Shown here: positions 16,842-24,994 of the stretch, piece by piece
Layout: the number at the start of each line of letters is the position of its first letter
Position numbering within the stretch: position 1 is the first letter of the stretch
Notes under the pieces: generated by a model
Told to the model about the DNA's origin: nothing
The model's input: the letters and a program-made list of their open reading frames with translations, nothing else
The model's database searches: none
Translations under genes and position numbers: made by a program
Origin: Streptomyces sp. NBC_00659
GTDB lineage: Bacteria > Actinomycetota > Actinomycetes > Streptomycetales > Streptomycetaceae
Direction of reading: 5' to 3'
DNA: 64,000 nucleotides
Assembly: GCF_036226925.1 (NCBI RefSeq)
Contig: NZ_CP109031.1
Span: 1,054,001 to 1,118,000, forward strand

Positions 16842-17435
16842 ATGAGCGCAGATCCGACCGCCGAGCACCTGACCGCCGAGTCCGGGGACGCTCTCACGGA
16901 CGCGGACCTGGCCCGTGGAATCGTCGACGGGGACGAGGCGTCCATGGCCACCGCGTACCGGCGCTGGGCTCCCCTGGTCCAGGCCCTGGCCCGGCGTTCG
17001 CTGGGCGACGCGCGCGAGGCGGAGGACGTCACCCAGCAGGTGTTCCTCGCCGTATGGCGGGGGGCCCGGGGTTACCGGCCCGAACGCGGCCCGGTGGCCG
17101 CGTGGCTCGTCGGCATCACCCGGCGCAAGATCGCCGACGCCCTGTCCGCGCGGACCCGGCGCACCGAGCTGGTGGGCGCGGCCGGCGCCCTTCTGGTCCT
17201 CGCCGACGACACCAGGTCCCGGCCCGAGGCCACGCTCGACCGTGTCGTCGTCCGGCACGAGCTGGCCAAGCTCCCGACCCCGCAGCGACGGGTCCTGCAC
17301 CTCGCGTTCTACGAGGACCTCACGCAGACCCAGATCGCCCGGCGCACCGGCTGGCCGCTGGGCACCGTCAAGAGCCACTCCCGACGCGGTATGCACCAGC
17401 TCCGCGACTGTCTGCGACCGCTCGCCGAGGTCTGA
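16842..17435 (+). CDS. ECF sigma factor, LitS-like by position
   Basis: This 197-residue ECF sigma factor has region 2 (DAREAEDVTQQVFLAVW, then PVAAWLVGITRRKIADAL) and region 4 (LPTPQRRVLHLAFYEDLTQT, GWPLGTVKSHSRRGMHQLR). The ATG at 16842 is 8 bases after AAGGAG; an in-frame GTG at 16836 is too close to that site. No anti-sigma gene follows immediately, and its neighbour is the divergent MerR-B12 gene. This matches the litR-litS arrangement in Streptomyces, where the MerR-B12 protein controls the sigma factor gene. It could also be autonomous from the second sigma gene 103 bp downstream. Confidence 0.85.
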   Translation: MSADPTAEHLTAESGDALTDADLARGIVDGDEASMATAYRRWAPLVQALARRSLGDAREAEDVTQQVFLAVWRGARGYRPERGPVAAWLVGITRRKIADALSARTRRTELVGAAGALLVLADDTRSRPEATLDRVVVRHELAKLPTPQRRVLHLAFYEDLTQTQIARRTGWPLGTVKSHSRRGMHQLRDCLRPLAEV

Positions 17436-17472
17436 GCACAAAGGGCCCACCGGCACTTTCCGGCCCGCGGGC

Positions 17473-17500
17473 CAATCCACCACCCCACCGGCTCCGGATC
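17473..17500 (+). promoter_or_regulatory. Candidate autoregulatory SigK-type promoter
   Basis: CAATCC (17473-17478) and CGGATC (17495-17500) are separated by 16 bp, 38 bp before the GTG of the sigma gene at 17539. It is the weakest match of the set (one -35 and two -10 mismatches), but its spacing and position fit. Confidence 0.4.
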
Positions 17501-17538
17501 ACATCCGAACCGTCGTCGCGTCTCGGAGGAACCACACC

Positions 17539-18123
17539 GTGAAGGAAGCCGTGGAGATCGGGCGAAAGCCGTCCGCGGAGCCGGACCTGCCGGATCTCAT
17601 GTCCCGGGTCGCCCGCGGTGACCAGGACGCGTTCGCCTCGCTCTACGACGTGGTGGCGGGCCCGGTCCTCGGCATCGTGCGCAAGGTGCTGCGCGACCCG
17701 GCGCAGTCGGAGGAGGTCGCGCAGGAGGTGCTCGTCGAGGTGTGGCGGACCGCGGCCCGCTACCGCCCCGAGCGGGGGTCGGTGATGAACTGGGTCCTGA
17801 CCCTCACCCATCAGCGGGCCGTGGACCGGGTGCGCTCGGTCGAGGCCTCGGCCGCGCGGGAGCAGAAGGCCGCGCTCCTCGACCGGACGTCCCCGTTCGA
17901 CGAGGTGACCGAACAGGTCGAGGCGCGCCTGGAACGTGAGCAGGTACGGCGCTGTCTGCGCACACTGACGGAGCTCCAGCGCGAGTCGGTGACCCTGGCC
18001 TACTACCGCGGGCTGACCTACCGGGAGGTGGCGGAGCTGCTGGCGACCCCCCTCGGCACGGTCAAGACCCGGCTGCGCGACGGACTGATCCGGCTGCGCG
18101 ACTGCCTGGGGGTCACGGCGTGA
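17539..18123 (+). CDS. sigK: ECF sigma factor SigK
   Basis: This 194-residue ECF sigma factor is close in length to mycobacterial SigK. Region 2: RDPAQSEEVAQEVLVEVWR and GSVMNWVLTLTHQRAVDRVR. Region 4: LTELQRESVTLAYYRGLTYR and ATPLGTVKTRLRDGLIRLR. The GTG start at 17539 is 8 bases after GGAGGA. The stop overlaps the start of an RskA-like anti-sigma gene (GTGA). I assign SigK because the flanking genes are those of the M. tuberculosis sigK locus: rskA, DUF1295, ufaA1, DUF1365 and FAD oxidoreductase. In that species SigK is held inactive by RskA at the membrane. Confidence 0.82.
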   Translation: MKEAVEIGRKPSAEPDLPDLMSRVARGDQDAFASLYDVVAGPVLGIVRKVLRDPAQSEEVAQEVLVEVWRTAARYRPERGSVMNWVLTLTHQRAVDRVRSVEASAAREQKAALLDRTSPFDEVTEQVEARLEREQVRRCLRTLTELQRESVTLAYYRGLTYREVAELLATPLGTVKTRLRDGLIRLRDCLGVTA

Positions 18124-18872
18124 CCCCCGTGGATCTGCACACGCTGACCGGCGCGTACGCGCTGCACGCGCTGGCCGACGACGAACGCGAGCGTTTCGAG
18201 CGGCACGCCGCGGACTGCGCCGACTGCACGCGGGAGGTCCGTGAGCTCAGTGCCACCGCGGCGCGGCTGGGCCTGGCCGTCACGGCTTCGCCGGGCCCGG
18301 CCCTCAAGGACCGGGTGATGCGGCGGATCACCTCCGTCCGCCAGGAGCCGCCGCGCGCCCTTCCCCTCACGGCTCTCCTGGCCCCCGGCATCCGCCGGCA
18401 CCGGCCCGGGCGATGGGCGCTGGCCGCGGCTCTGGCCGCGGCGGCCTCGCTCGGCGGTACGGCGGTGTGGCAGCACGAGCGCGCCCAGGACGCCCAGGAG
18501 CAGGCCCGGCAGGCCGAACGGCGTGCGGACCAGGTGACCGCGGTCCTCACCGCCCCCGACGCCAGGTCACGTACGGCGAAGCTGGCCGGCGGGGCGAGCG
18601 GCACGGTCGTCGTGTCCCGGAGCCGGGACCGGGCGGTGTTCATCCCCTCGAAGATGGCGAGGCCGCCGGGCGGCAAGGTGTACCAGCTGTGGTTCGACGA
18701 CGCGGGCACCATGCGGTCCGCCGGGCTGATGGACCCGGGCCGCACGACCGGGGCCGTACTGCTGGAGGGTTCCCTCGACGGTGCGTCCGGCATGGGGATC
18801 ACCGTGGAGCCGGCCGGTGGTTCCCCCAGGCCGACGTCCGCGCCGGTGGCCCTGCTGGGCCTCCCCGTCTGA
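18120..18872 (+). CDS. rskA: RskA-like membrane anti-sigma factor
   Basis: This 250-residue protein starts at a GTG overlapping the sigK stop. The N-terminal domain carries H-x3-C-x2-C (HAADCADC, about residues 27-34), the zinc anti-sigma motif. A single membrane helix (RWALAAALAAAASLGGTAVW, about residues 99-118) follows, and the extracytoplasmic C-terminal half has the RskA-type beta fold (KVYQLWFDDAGTMRSAGLM). It should sequester SigK and be released by regulated proteolysis after an external signal. Mycobacterial RskA is linked to redox control of SigK; the zinc motif here may be the sensor. Confidence 0.85.
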   Translation: MTPVDLHTLTGAYALHALADDERERFERHAADCADCTREVRELSATAARLGLAVTASPGPALKDRVMRRITSVRQEPPRALPLTALLAPGIRRHRPGRWALAAALAAAASLGGTAVWQHERAQDAQEQARQAERRADQVTAVLTAPDARSRTAKLAGGASGTVVVSRSRDRAVFIPSKMARPPGGKVYQLWFDDAGTMRSAGLMDPGRTTGAVLLEGSLDGASGMGITVEPAGGSPRPTSAPVALLGLPV

Positions 18873-18911
18873 GTGTTCGTCCCCTCCGTTGGGGGGAGGG
18901 GACGAACACTC
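18871..18911. terminator. Bidirectional terminator with perfect 17-bp stem
   Basis: Left arm 18871-18887 (GAGTGTTCGTCCCCTCC) pairs perfectly with 18895-18911 around a seven-base loop. The stem begins within the rskA stop codon and lies 17 bp from the convergent DUF1295 stop, so it serves both operons. Confidence 0.85.
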
Positions 18912-18928
18912 GGCTCCGTTGGAGCCGG

Positions 18929-19735
18929 TCAGCGGCGCGGTCTCGGTGGCAGCGGAAAAAAGCCGCTGGTGCGCGCCGCGTACTCGGCGAAACCCGGGCG
19001 CTTGGCCATGTGGCGCTCCAGCATCGGCTTCCCGCTGCCGTTGATCAGGAGGTAGCTCATCACCAGCGGCGACACCAGCGCCACGGCGGCCGCCTGCGGG
19101 CTGTCGCACGCGAGCAGGAACAGGCCCCACCAGACGCAGAAGTCGCCGAAGTAGTTGGGGTGGCGGGTCCAGCTCCACAGGCCGCGGTCCATGACACGGC
19201 CGCGGTGGGCCGGATCGGCCTTGAAGCGGGCCAGCTGGGCGTCGCCGACCGCCTCGAAGAACAGCCCGAGAGCCCACAGGGCGGTGCCCGCCCAGGCGAA
19301 GCCCGTCAGCGGCCCCGGAATGTACTGCGCGGCCTGGACGGGCAGCGACACCAGCCACACCAGCGCCCCTTGCAGGAGGTACACCATGCGCAGGGCGTAG
19401 AGGTCACGGCTGCCGGGCGCCTTGGCCAGCAGGGCTTCGTAGCGCGGGTCCTCGCCGTGTCCCCGGCCGCGCCGCGCGATGTGCGCCGCCAGCCGCAGTC
19501 CCCACACCGAGGTGAGGACGGTGACGAGCACGCGGCGGGCCTCGTCGCCCTCACCGGCGGACGCCAGGAAGGTGACGAGGGCCACCGCGGTGAAGCCGAT
19601 CCCCCAGGCGACGTCCACGATCCGGTGCAGGCCCCCGCGTACGGCGACGGCGAAGGTGGCGAGCATGACGGCGAACGCCGCTCCGGCCGCGAGAGCGAGG
19701 TTCCGGTCGAACGCCTCCCAGGGGAAACCGCTCAT
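18929..19735 (-). CDS. DUF1295 membrane protein (steroid-5-alpha-reductase/ICMT-like fold)
   Basis: This 268-residue integral membrane protein has about six hydrophobic segments. The C-terminal motif GLWSWTRHPNYFGDFCVWWG and the end segment SGKPMLERHMAKRPGFAEYAARTSGFFPLP are characteristic of DUF1295, distant relatives of steroid 5-alpha-reductases and isoprenylcysteine methyltransferases. The ATG at 19735 overlaps the stop of the methyltransferase gene by four bases. It is the last gene of the lipid operon and corresponds to Rv0446c next to M. tuberculosis sigK. A role in reducing or remodelling an unsaturated lipid is inferred. Confidence 0.88.
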   Translation of the reverse strand: MSGFPWEAFDRNLALAAGAAFAVMLATFAVAVRGGLHRIVDVAWGIGFTAVALVTFLASAGEGDEARRVLVTVLTSVWGLRLAAHIARRGRGHGEDPRYEALLAKAPGSRDLYALRMVYLLQGALVWLVSLPVQAAQYIPGPLTGFAWAGTALWALGLFFEAVGDAQLARFKADPAHRGRVMDRGLWSWTRHPNYFGDFCVWWGLFLLACDSPQAAAVALVSPLVMSYLLINGSGKPMLERHMAKRPGFAEYAARTSGFFPLPPRPRR

Positions 19736-21000
19736 GGCGTGGGATCCTCCTTCGTGAACAGGTACTGCTGGACGTCCAGATAGCCGGAGCGGAATCCGGC
19801 TTCGGAGTAGGCGAGATAGAAGGTCCACATCCGGCGGAAGGTCTCGTCGAAGCCGAGCGCCGCGACCTCGTCGGCCCGCTCGGTGAACCGCTCGCGCCAC
19901 AGCCGCAGCGTTTCCGCGTAGTGCTCCCCGAAGGCGTCCCTGCGCGTGGTGCGCAGACCGGTGTGGGCGCGGGTCACCTCTTCCACCGCCTCCACCGAGG
20001 GCAGCAGGCCGCCCGGGAAGACGTACTTCTGGATCCAGGTGAAGGTGTCGCGGGAGGCGAGCATGCGGTCGTGCGGCATGGTGATCGCCTGGAGGGCGAG
20101 ACGGCCGCCGGGGGCGAGCCGGGCGTCGAGGGTGGTGAAGTAGACGGGCCAGAACTCCTCTCCCACGGCCTCGATCATCTCGACGCTGACCACGGCGTCG
20201 TAGGTGCCGGTGGCCTCGCGGTAGTCGCACAGTTCGATGCGCACGCGGTCGTCGAGCCCCGCCCGGCGCACCCGTTCACGGGCCAGGGCCCGCTGTTCGC
20301 GGGAGAGGGTGAGCGAGGTGACCCGGGCGCCGCGGGCGGCGGCGCGGATCGCCAGCTCGCCCCAGCCGGTGCCGATTTCGAGGAGCCGTGTGCCGGGTCC
20401 CACGTCGGCGAGGTCGAGGAGCCGGTCGATCTTGCGGTGCTGGGCGGCGGGCAGCAGCGTCCAGGAGGCGGGGAAGCCGCGGAAGAGGGCCGACGAATAG
20501 CTGAGGGTGTCGTCGAGGAAGAGCGCGAACAGGTCGTTGGACAGGTCGTAGTGGCGGCTAATGTTGTGGCGGGCTCCCGCGGGGGTGTTGCGCTGGATGT
20601 CCGGCCGGCGCATCGCCCAGAGCGCCCGCAGTCTCTGCAGCGGTGCCGGGACCAGCCGGGCCGCGTTGCCGGCGAGGACGGTGAGCGCGGCGACCAGGTC
20701 CGGCGCGTCCCACTCCCGCGCCATGTAGGACTCGCCGAAGCCGACGAGGCCCTGGGCGCCGATGCGGCGGTGGAAGGCCGCCGGGTCGTGGATCTCGATG
20801 ACCGGGCCGCCGAGGCCGGCGCGGGTTCCGTCCGCGAACCGCGCCCGCAGCGGCAGTCGTTCGAGCGCCCGCAGCACCACCGCGCGGGTGACGGCCGTGC
20901 GGGCCCGCGACGACGGCGGCCGGGCCACGACGTCCGGCCAGCGGAGCGGGTCGGTGTCCCGTCGGGGTGTCCCGACGGGACAGGACTCGGCTGTCGTCAT
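19732..21000 (-). CDS. ufaA1: Cyclopropane-fatty-acyl-phospholipid-synthase-family methyltransferase (UfaA1-like)
   Basis: This 422-residue SAM-dependent methyltransferase has a CFA-synthase N-terminal domain, then the SAM pocket LLEIGTGWGELAIRAA and the family motifs ISRHYDLSNDLFALFLDDTLSYSSALF, VVSVEMIEAVGEEFWPVYF and FTWIQKYVFPGGLLPS. It would add a methylene or methyl group to unsaturated fatty chains in the membrane. It starts at 21000, overlapping the DUF1365 stop by four bases, and is followed with a four-base overlap by DUF1295. The position matches ufaA1 (Rv0447c) beside sigK in M. tuberculosis and cfaA in the proteobacterial singlet-oxygen regulon. Confidence 0.88.
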   Translation of the reverse strand: MTTAESCPVGTPRRDTDPLRWPDVVARPPSSRARTAVTRAVVLRALERLPLRARFADGTRAGLGGPVIEIHDPAAFHRRIGAQGLVGFGESYMAREWDAPDLVAALTVLAGNAARLVPAPLQRLRALWAMRRPDIQRNTPAGARHNISRHYDLSNDLFALFLDDTLSYSSALFRGFPASWTLLPAAQHRKIDRLLDLADVGPGTRLLEIGTGWGELAIRAAARGARVTSLTLSREQRALARERVRRAGLDDRVRIELCDYREATGTYDAVVSVEMIEAVGEEFWPVYFTTLDARLAPGGRLALQAITMPHDRMLASRDTFTWIQKYVFPGGLLPSVEAVEEVTRAHTGLRTTRRDAFGEHYAETLRLWRERFTERADEVAALGFDETFRRMWTFYLAYSEAGFRSGYLDVQQYLFTKEDPTP

Positions 21001-21728
21001 GTCACGCTCTCCTGGTCTCGTCGCGGGGTGCGGGGCTGCACGGGCAGCCCGCGCAGGTAGAGGCGGATGCCGTGCAGCCGGATGGCGGCGGACACGGCGA
21101 CGGTGGACCAGGGGTGGCGCAGTGCCTGACGCAGCAGCGCGCCGGCCGTGGCCGCCTGCCGTGTCCCGCGTACGGTGGCGGTGAAGGGCCGCTCTCCCGC
21201 GCGTTCCAGACCCACCGTCAGATCGAGCCGGCTGCCGGGCTCGGGCAGCCGCATGCGGTAGGCGCCGTCGACGGGGAAGAACGGCGAGACGTAGAACTCC
21301 TTGCGGGTCCGCGCGATGCCGCTGTCGTCGGGGCGCAGCAGATACGTGTGCCGTTCGCCGTAGGTGTTGTGCACCTCGGCGACGACACAGCGGGCGGTGC
21401 CGTCGGGGTCGTGGCACCAGTACAGGGTCAGCGGGTTGAAGACATGGCCGAGGACTCGGGCGTGGGCGAGCATCAGGACCGGTCCGCCGTGCAGGTCGAC
21501 ACCGTGCGAGGCGAGGAAGCGGTCCAGGCCCGCGCGGATGCTCGGCTGGTCGCCGTCGAAGTGGTCCCGGGGGTCGAAGCGGGCCAACGGGCGCAACGGG
21601 TAGGGCAGTTCGGGTGGATGGTCGGGGTCGGTCAGCCACATGTACGTCCGGTGGCGGAGTGCGTACCGGGTGGGACGGGTCCGTACGTGCGCGACCGTGC
21701 AGGGATAGAGGGCGGGGACGCCGGTCAC
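20997..21728 (-). CDS. DUF1365-domain protein
   Basis: This 243-residue protein starts at a GTG (21728) overlapping the stop of the FAD oxidoreductase. DUF1365 hallmarks are visible: ARVLGHVFNPLTLYWCHDPDG, VVAEVHNTYGERHTYLL and FYVSPFFPVDGAYRMRL. The biochemical role is not settled, but the family occurs almost invariably with a FAD-dependent amine-oxidase-like protein and a CFA-type methyltransferase, as here. It corresponds to Rv0448c. It probably acts at the membrane on a fatty-acyl or phospholipid intermediate. Confidence 0.88.
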   Translation of the reverse strand: MTGVPALYPCTVAHVRTRPTRYALRHRTYMWLTDPDHPPELPYPLRPLARFDPRDHFDGDQPSIRAGLDRFLASHGVDLHGGPVLMLAHARVLGHVFNPLTLYWCHDPDGTARCVVAEVHNTYGERHTYLLRPDDSGIARTRKEFYVSPFFPVDGAYRMRLPEPGSRLDLTVGLERAGERPFTATVRGTRQAATAGALLRQALRHPWSTVAVSAAIRLHGIRLYLRGLPVQPRTPRRDQESVT

Positions 21729-23056
21729 CAGGTCACCCCCAGTGCCTCTGCCGCCTCGACCCCGGACCGGCAGCCGTCCTCGTGGAAGCCCCAGCCGTGG
21801 TAGGCGCCCGCGTACGCGGTCACCGGGCTGTTCAGGGCGGGGAGACGGTGCTGGGCGGCGACGGACTCGGGCGTGTAGACGGGGTGTTCGTACTCCATGC
21901 GGGCCAGGATCCGTGCCGGGTCGACCCGGTCCTCGCCGCCGAGCGTGACGACATAGGTCTCGGGCGCGTCCAGCCGCTGAAGTCGGTTCATGTCGTAGCT
22001 GACCCGGACCCGGTCGACGTCGGTGTGGCAGTCGGGCATCAGGTAGTTCCAGGAGGCGCGTGCGCGGCGGGCGCTCGGCAGCAGCGTCGTGTCGGTGTGG
22101 AGAAGGGTGGTGTTGCGCGAGTAACGGAACGCCCCGAGCACCTCGCGTTCCAGGCGGGTGGGGTCGGCGAGCAGCCGCAGGGCCTGGCCGGGATGCACGG
22201 CGATGACGACGGAGCCGTACGAGGCGGTGGTGCCGTCCTCGGTGGTGACGTCCACTCCGCCGGCGTGGCGGCGCACGGCCCGGACCGGGGTGGAGGTGTG
22301 CACCGCGTCGAGTTCCTTGGCCAGTCGGTCGACGTAGGAGCGGGAGCCTCCGGTGACCGTGCGCCAGGCGGGCGAGCCGCCCACCGAGAGCATGCCGTGG
22401 TGGTCCATGAAGCGGAACAGGTAGGCGGCCGGGTAGCGGCGGGCCGTGGCCGCGTCGCAGGACCAGACGGCGGAGACGAGCGGGGTCATGAAGTGCCGGG
22501 TGAAATAGGGCGAGAAGCGCTGCCGGGTGATGAACTCGTCGAGCGTGAGGGCGTCTTCGCCGCCGTCGGCCAGCAGCCGGCGGGCGGCGCGGTGGAACGC
22601 CGGGACTTCGGTGAGCATCCGCAGGTAGGGGCCGTGCAGCGCGCTGCGCGGCCGGGCGAACAGACCGGCGGGACCCCGGGCGCCCGCGTACTGGAGTCCG
22701 CATCCCTCGCACCGCACCGACATGCTCATCTCGGACTCCTGCGTGGCGACACCGAGTTCGGCGAACAGCCACAGCAGGTGGGGGTAGGTGCGGCGGTTGT
22801 GCACGATGAAGCCCGAGTCGACGCGGTGCAGGCGTCCGTCGGACGAGGTCAGGTCGTGGGTGTGGGCGTGTCCGCCGAGCCGGTCGTCCGCTTCGTAGAG
22901 GGCCACGGGCCGCTCTCGGCTCAGCACGTACGCGGCGGTGAGCCCGGCCACTCCCCCGCCGATCACGGCCGTACGCCGGAGTGCTCCCGGGCGTTCCTGT
23001 CCGGGGTGCCCTGCGCCGCCGTCCGGAGCGTCTGCCGGCCCGTGCCTCGTTCTCAT
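21725..23056 (-). CDS. FAD-dependent amine-oxidase-family oxidoreductase
   Basis: This 443-residue flavoprotein is the first gene of the lipid operon. After a 28-residue polar tail there is a dinucleotide-binding motif (VIGGGVAGLTAAYVLSRE, about residues 31-48) and the GG motif LGGHAHTH. The C-terminal end is DGCRSGVEAAEAL, the second FAD contact. MCEGC-like cysteines occur in SVRCEGCGLQYAG. It corresponds to Rv0449c at the mycobacterial sigK locus and to proteobacterial homologues in singlet-oxygen operons. Desaturation or oxidation of a fatty chain before methyl transfer is a reasonable inference. A good SigK-type promoter lies 50 bp upstream. Confidence 0.88.
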   Translation of the reverse strand: MRTRHGPADAPDGGAGHPGQERPGALRRTAVIGGGVAGLTAAYVLSRERPVALYEADDRLGGHAHTHDLTSSDGRLHRVDSGFIVHNRRTYPHLLWLFAELGVATQESEMSMSVRCEGCGLQYAGARGPAGLFARPRSALHGPYLRMLTEVPAFHRAARRLLADGGEDALTLDEFITRQRFSPYFTRHFMTPLVSAVWSCDAATARRYPAAYLFRFMDHHGMLSVGGSPAWRTVTGGSRSYVDRLAKELDAVHTSTPVRAVRRHAGGVDVTTEDGTTASYGSVVIAVHPGQALRLLADPTRLEREVLGAFRYSRNTTLLHTDTTLLPSARRARASWNYLMPDCHTDVDRVRVSYDMNRLQRLDAPETYVVTLGGEDRVDPARILARMEYEHPVYTPESVAAQHRLPALNSPVTAYAGAYHGWGFHEDGCRSGVEAAEALGVTW

Positions 23057-23106
23057 CGGATTCCTCCCGCGCGGCTCCGGATCGGGGGATCGGAGCTCTC
23101 GGGGGT

Positions 23107-23134
23107 ATTCCGAAGCAGAGGGCCGAACGGATGG
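23107..23134 (-). promoter_or_regulatory. Candidate SigK-type promoter of the lipid operon
   Basis: Read on the minus strand, CCATCC (23134-23129) and CGGAAT (23112-23107) are separated by 16 bp, about 50 bp upstream of the ATG at 23056. This is the best match to the mycobacterial SigK consensus as I remember it (CCATCC ... CCGAAT), with one mismatch in twelve positions. Confidence 0.6.
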
Positions 23135-23290
23135 GCCGGGGCCCGATCTTCCTTCGCGCCGGGCGGAGGAAGGGCCGGACCGCCCGGCGGCCGAACGCCG
23201 AAGGCGACCGTTCCGTCACGCCCGGCCACCGGGCCGCCGGGGCGCGGGGACCGCCCTCGCCGCGACGACCGCCGTCACCGGGAGCGACGG

Positions 23291-24826
23291 TCAGTTGACG
23301 TGCCGTTCGTGCCCCTCCCAGTACGGCTCGCGCAGCTTGTACTTCTGGAGTTTGCCGGTGGCCGTCCGTGCCAGGACGTCCCGGAACTCGACCGAGGTCG
23401 GCGCCTTGTACCCGGCGAGGCGCTCCTTGCAGTACTCGATCAGCTCGCTCTCCGTGGCCTCCGCGTCCGGAGCGAGGACCACCAGGGCCTTGACGGTCTC
23501 CCCCCACTTCTCGTGCGGCACACCGATGACCGCGACCTCGGCCACCGCCGGATGGCTGAAGAGCGCGTCCTCCACCTCGATCGAGGACACGTTCTCACCG
23601 CCCGTGATGATCACGTCCTTCTTGCGGTCACTGATCGTCAGATAGCCGTCGTCGCCGATGGATCCGCCGTCGCCGGTGTGGAACCAGCCGTCGGCCAGTG
23701 CCCGTTCGGTCTCCGCGGGCTGCTCCCAGTAGCCCTCCAGCACGACGTTGGAGCGCGCGAGGATCTCGCCGTCGGGGGCGGTGCGCAGGGTCACGCCCAG
23801 CGCGGGGGCGCCGGCGCGTACCAGTTTCTCGGCGCGGTCCTGCGGGTCGAGGCCGTCCCATTCGGCGCGGGCGCGGTTGACGGTGAGCAGGGGTGAGGTC
23901 TCGGTGAGGCCGTAGATCTGGATGAACTCCCAGCCCAGCAGGGACTCGACCCGTGCGACGGTCCTGGTGGGCGGCGGCGCTCCGGCGACGATGATACGGA
24001 CCCGGTCGCGGCCGGGGATCTCGCCGTCGAAGGACTCGGCTGCGGCCAGCACCGCGTTGACGACGGCCGGGGCCGCGCACATCACCGTGACGCCGTGCTC
24101 GGCGACCCGGCGCAGGATCTCCGCCCCGTCGACCTTGCGCAGCGCGATCTGCCGGACGCCGAGGCCCGCCATCGCGAAGGGCATCCCCCATCCGTTCGCG
24201 TGGAACATGGGCAGGGTGTGCAGGTACACATCACGGTCGGTGACCCCGGCGTGCAGGGCGAAGGTCGTGGCGTTGACCCAGATGTTGCGGTGCGTGATCT
24301 GTACGCCTTTGGGCCGGGCCGTCGTGCCGCTGGTGTAGTTGATCGTCGCGGTGGCGTTCTCGTCCGCCTCCCAGGGCCGGGGTTCGGTGTCGAAGCGGTA
24401 CAGCTCGGCGTCCGCGGCGGGACCGAGCGTGAAGCGGTGCTTGCAGCCGACCCCGGCGAAGCGGTCGGCCAGTTCGGGGTCGACGAGCAGGACGCTCGCG
24501 CCCGAGTGCTCGACGATGTAACTCACCTCGTCGGCCGTCAGACGGAAGTTGACCGGTACGAGGACCCGGCCGTGGCCGCTGACGCCGAAGAAGGAGGTGA
24601 GCAGCCGGGCACTGTTGGGCGAGACGACGGCCACGCGCGCGCCGTGCGGGACGCCCAGCGCGTCGAGCCCGGCGGCCTGGGCCCGGGCCAGCTCACCGAC
24701 GCGCCGGTAGGTCAGCCCTTCCCAGGGCTCGGCCGGCTGGTCGGGTTCGTCGACGACGCCGAGGCGGTCGCCGTACACGGTGACGGCGCGGTCCAGGAAA
24801 TCAAGCGCTCCGAAAGGGACGAGCAT
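23291..24826 (-). CDS. Acyl-CoA synthetase (AMP-dependent synthetase/ligase)
   Basis: This 511-residue ANL-family enzyme activates a carboxylic acid via an acyl-adenylate to a CoA thioester. The P-loop NYTSGTTARPKGV, the QIYGLTETSPLLT motif, the GWFHTGDGGSI stretch and the C-terminal catalytic lysine in RTATGKLQKYKLRE are all present. The start at 24826 (MLVPFGALDFLDRAV) gives the standard N-terminus. It ends 234 bp from the divergent start of the lipid operon, but transcription is in the same direction as that operon, so the two may be functionally linked. The chain length of the substrate cannot be told from sequence. Confidence 0.88.
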   Translation of the reverse strand: MLVPFGALDFLDRAVTVYGDRLGVVDEPDQPAEPWEGLTYRRVGELARAQAAGLDALGVPHGARVAVVSPNSARLLTSFFGVSGHGRVLVPVNFRLTADEVSYIVEHSGASVLLVDPELADRFAGVGCKHRFTLGPAADAELYRFDTEPRPWEADENATATINYTSGTTARPKGVQITHRNIWVNATTFALHAGVTDRDVYLHTLPMFHANGWGMPFAMAGLGVRQIALRKVDGAEILRRVAEHGVTVMCAAPAVVNAVLAAAESFDGEIPGRDRVRIIVAGAPPPTRTVARVESLLGWEFIQIYGLTETSPLLTVNRARAEWDGLDPQDRAEKLVRAGAPALGVTLRTAPDGEILARSNVVLEGYWEQPAETERALADGWFHTGDGGSIGDDGYLTISDRKKDVIITGGENVSSIEVEDALFSHPAVAEVAVIGVPHEKWGETVKALVVLAPDAEATESELIEYCKERLAGYKAPTSVEFRDVLARTATGKLQKYKLREPYWEGHERHVN

Positions 24827-24994
24827 CACGGCCTCCCGACGATCGGACGATGTCCCCTTTCTATCCTGACCCCGCCCCCGCGCATCCGGACAACACACGA
24901 AGGAGCCGCGAAGGGCACCGGCCGTGCTGTCCGGACCCATGTACGCGTCCTGGCGTCCTTGGCCTTCGCCCGCCCGGCACGCCACGATCGTCCG

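Noticed and set aside
20997..23507. An 836-codon minus-strand frame containing the DUF1365 gene
   Set aside because: Only its last 243 codons are protein-like; the upstream part overlaps the FAD oxidoreductase in a different frame and is arginine/proline shadow.
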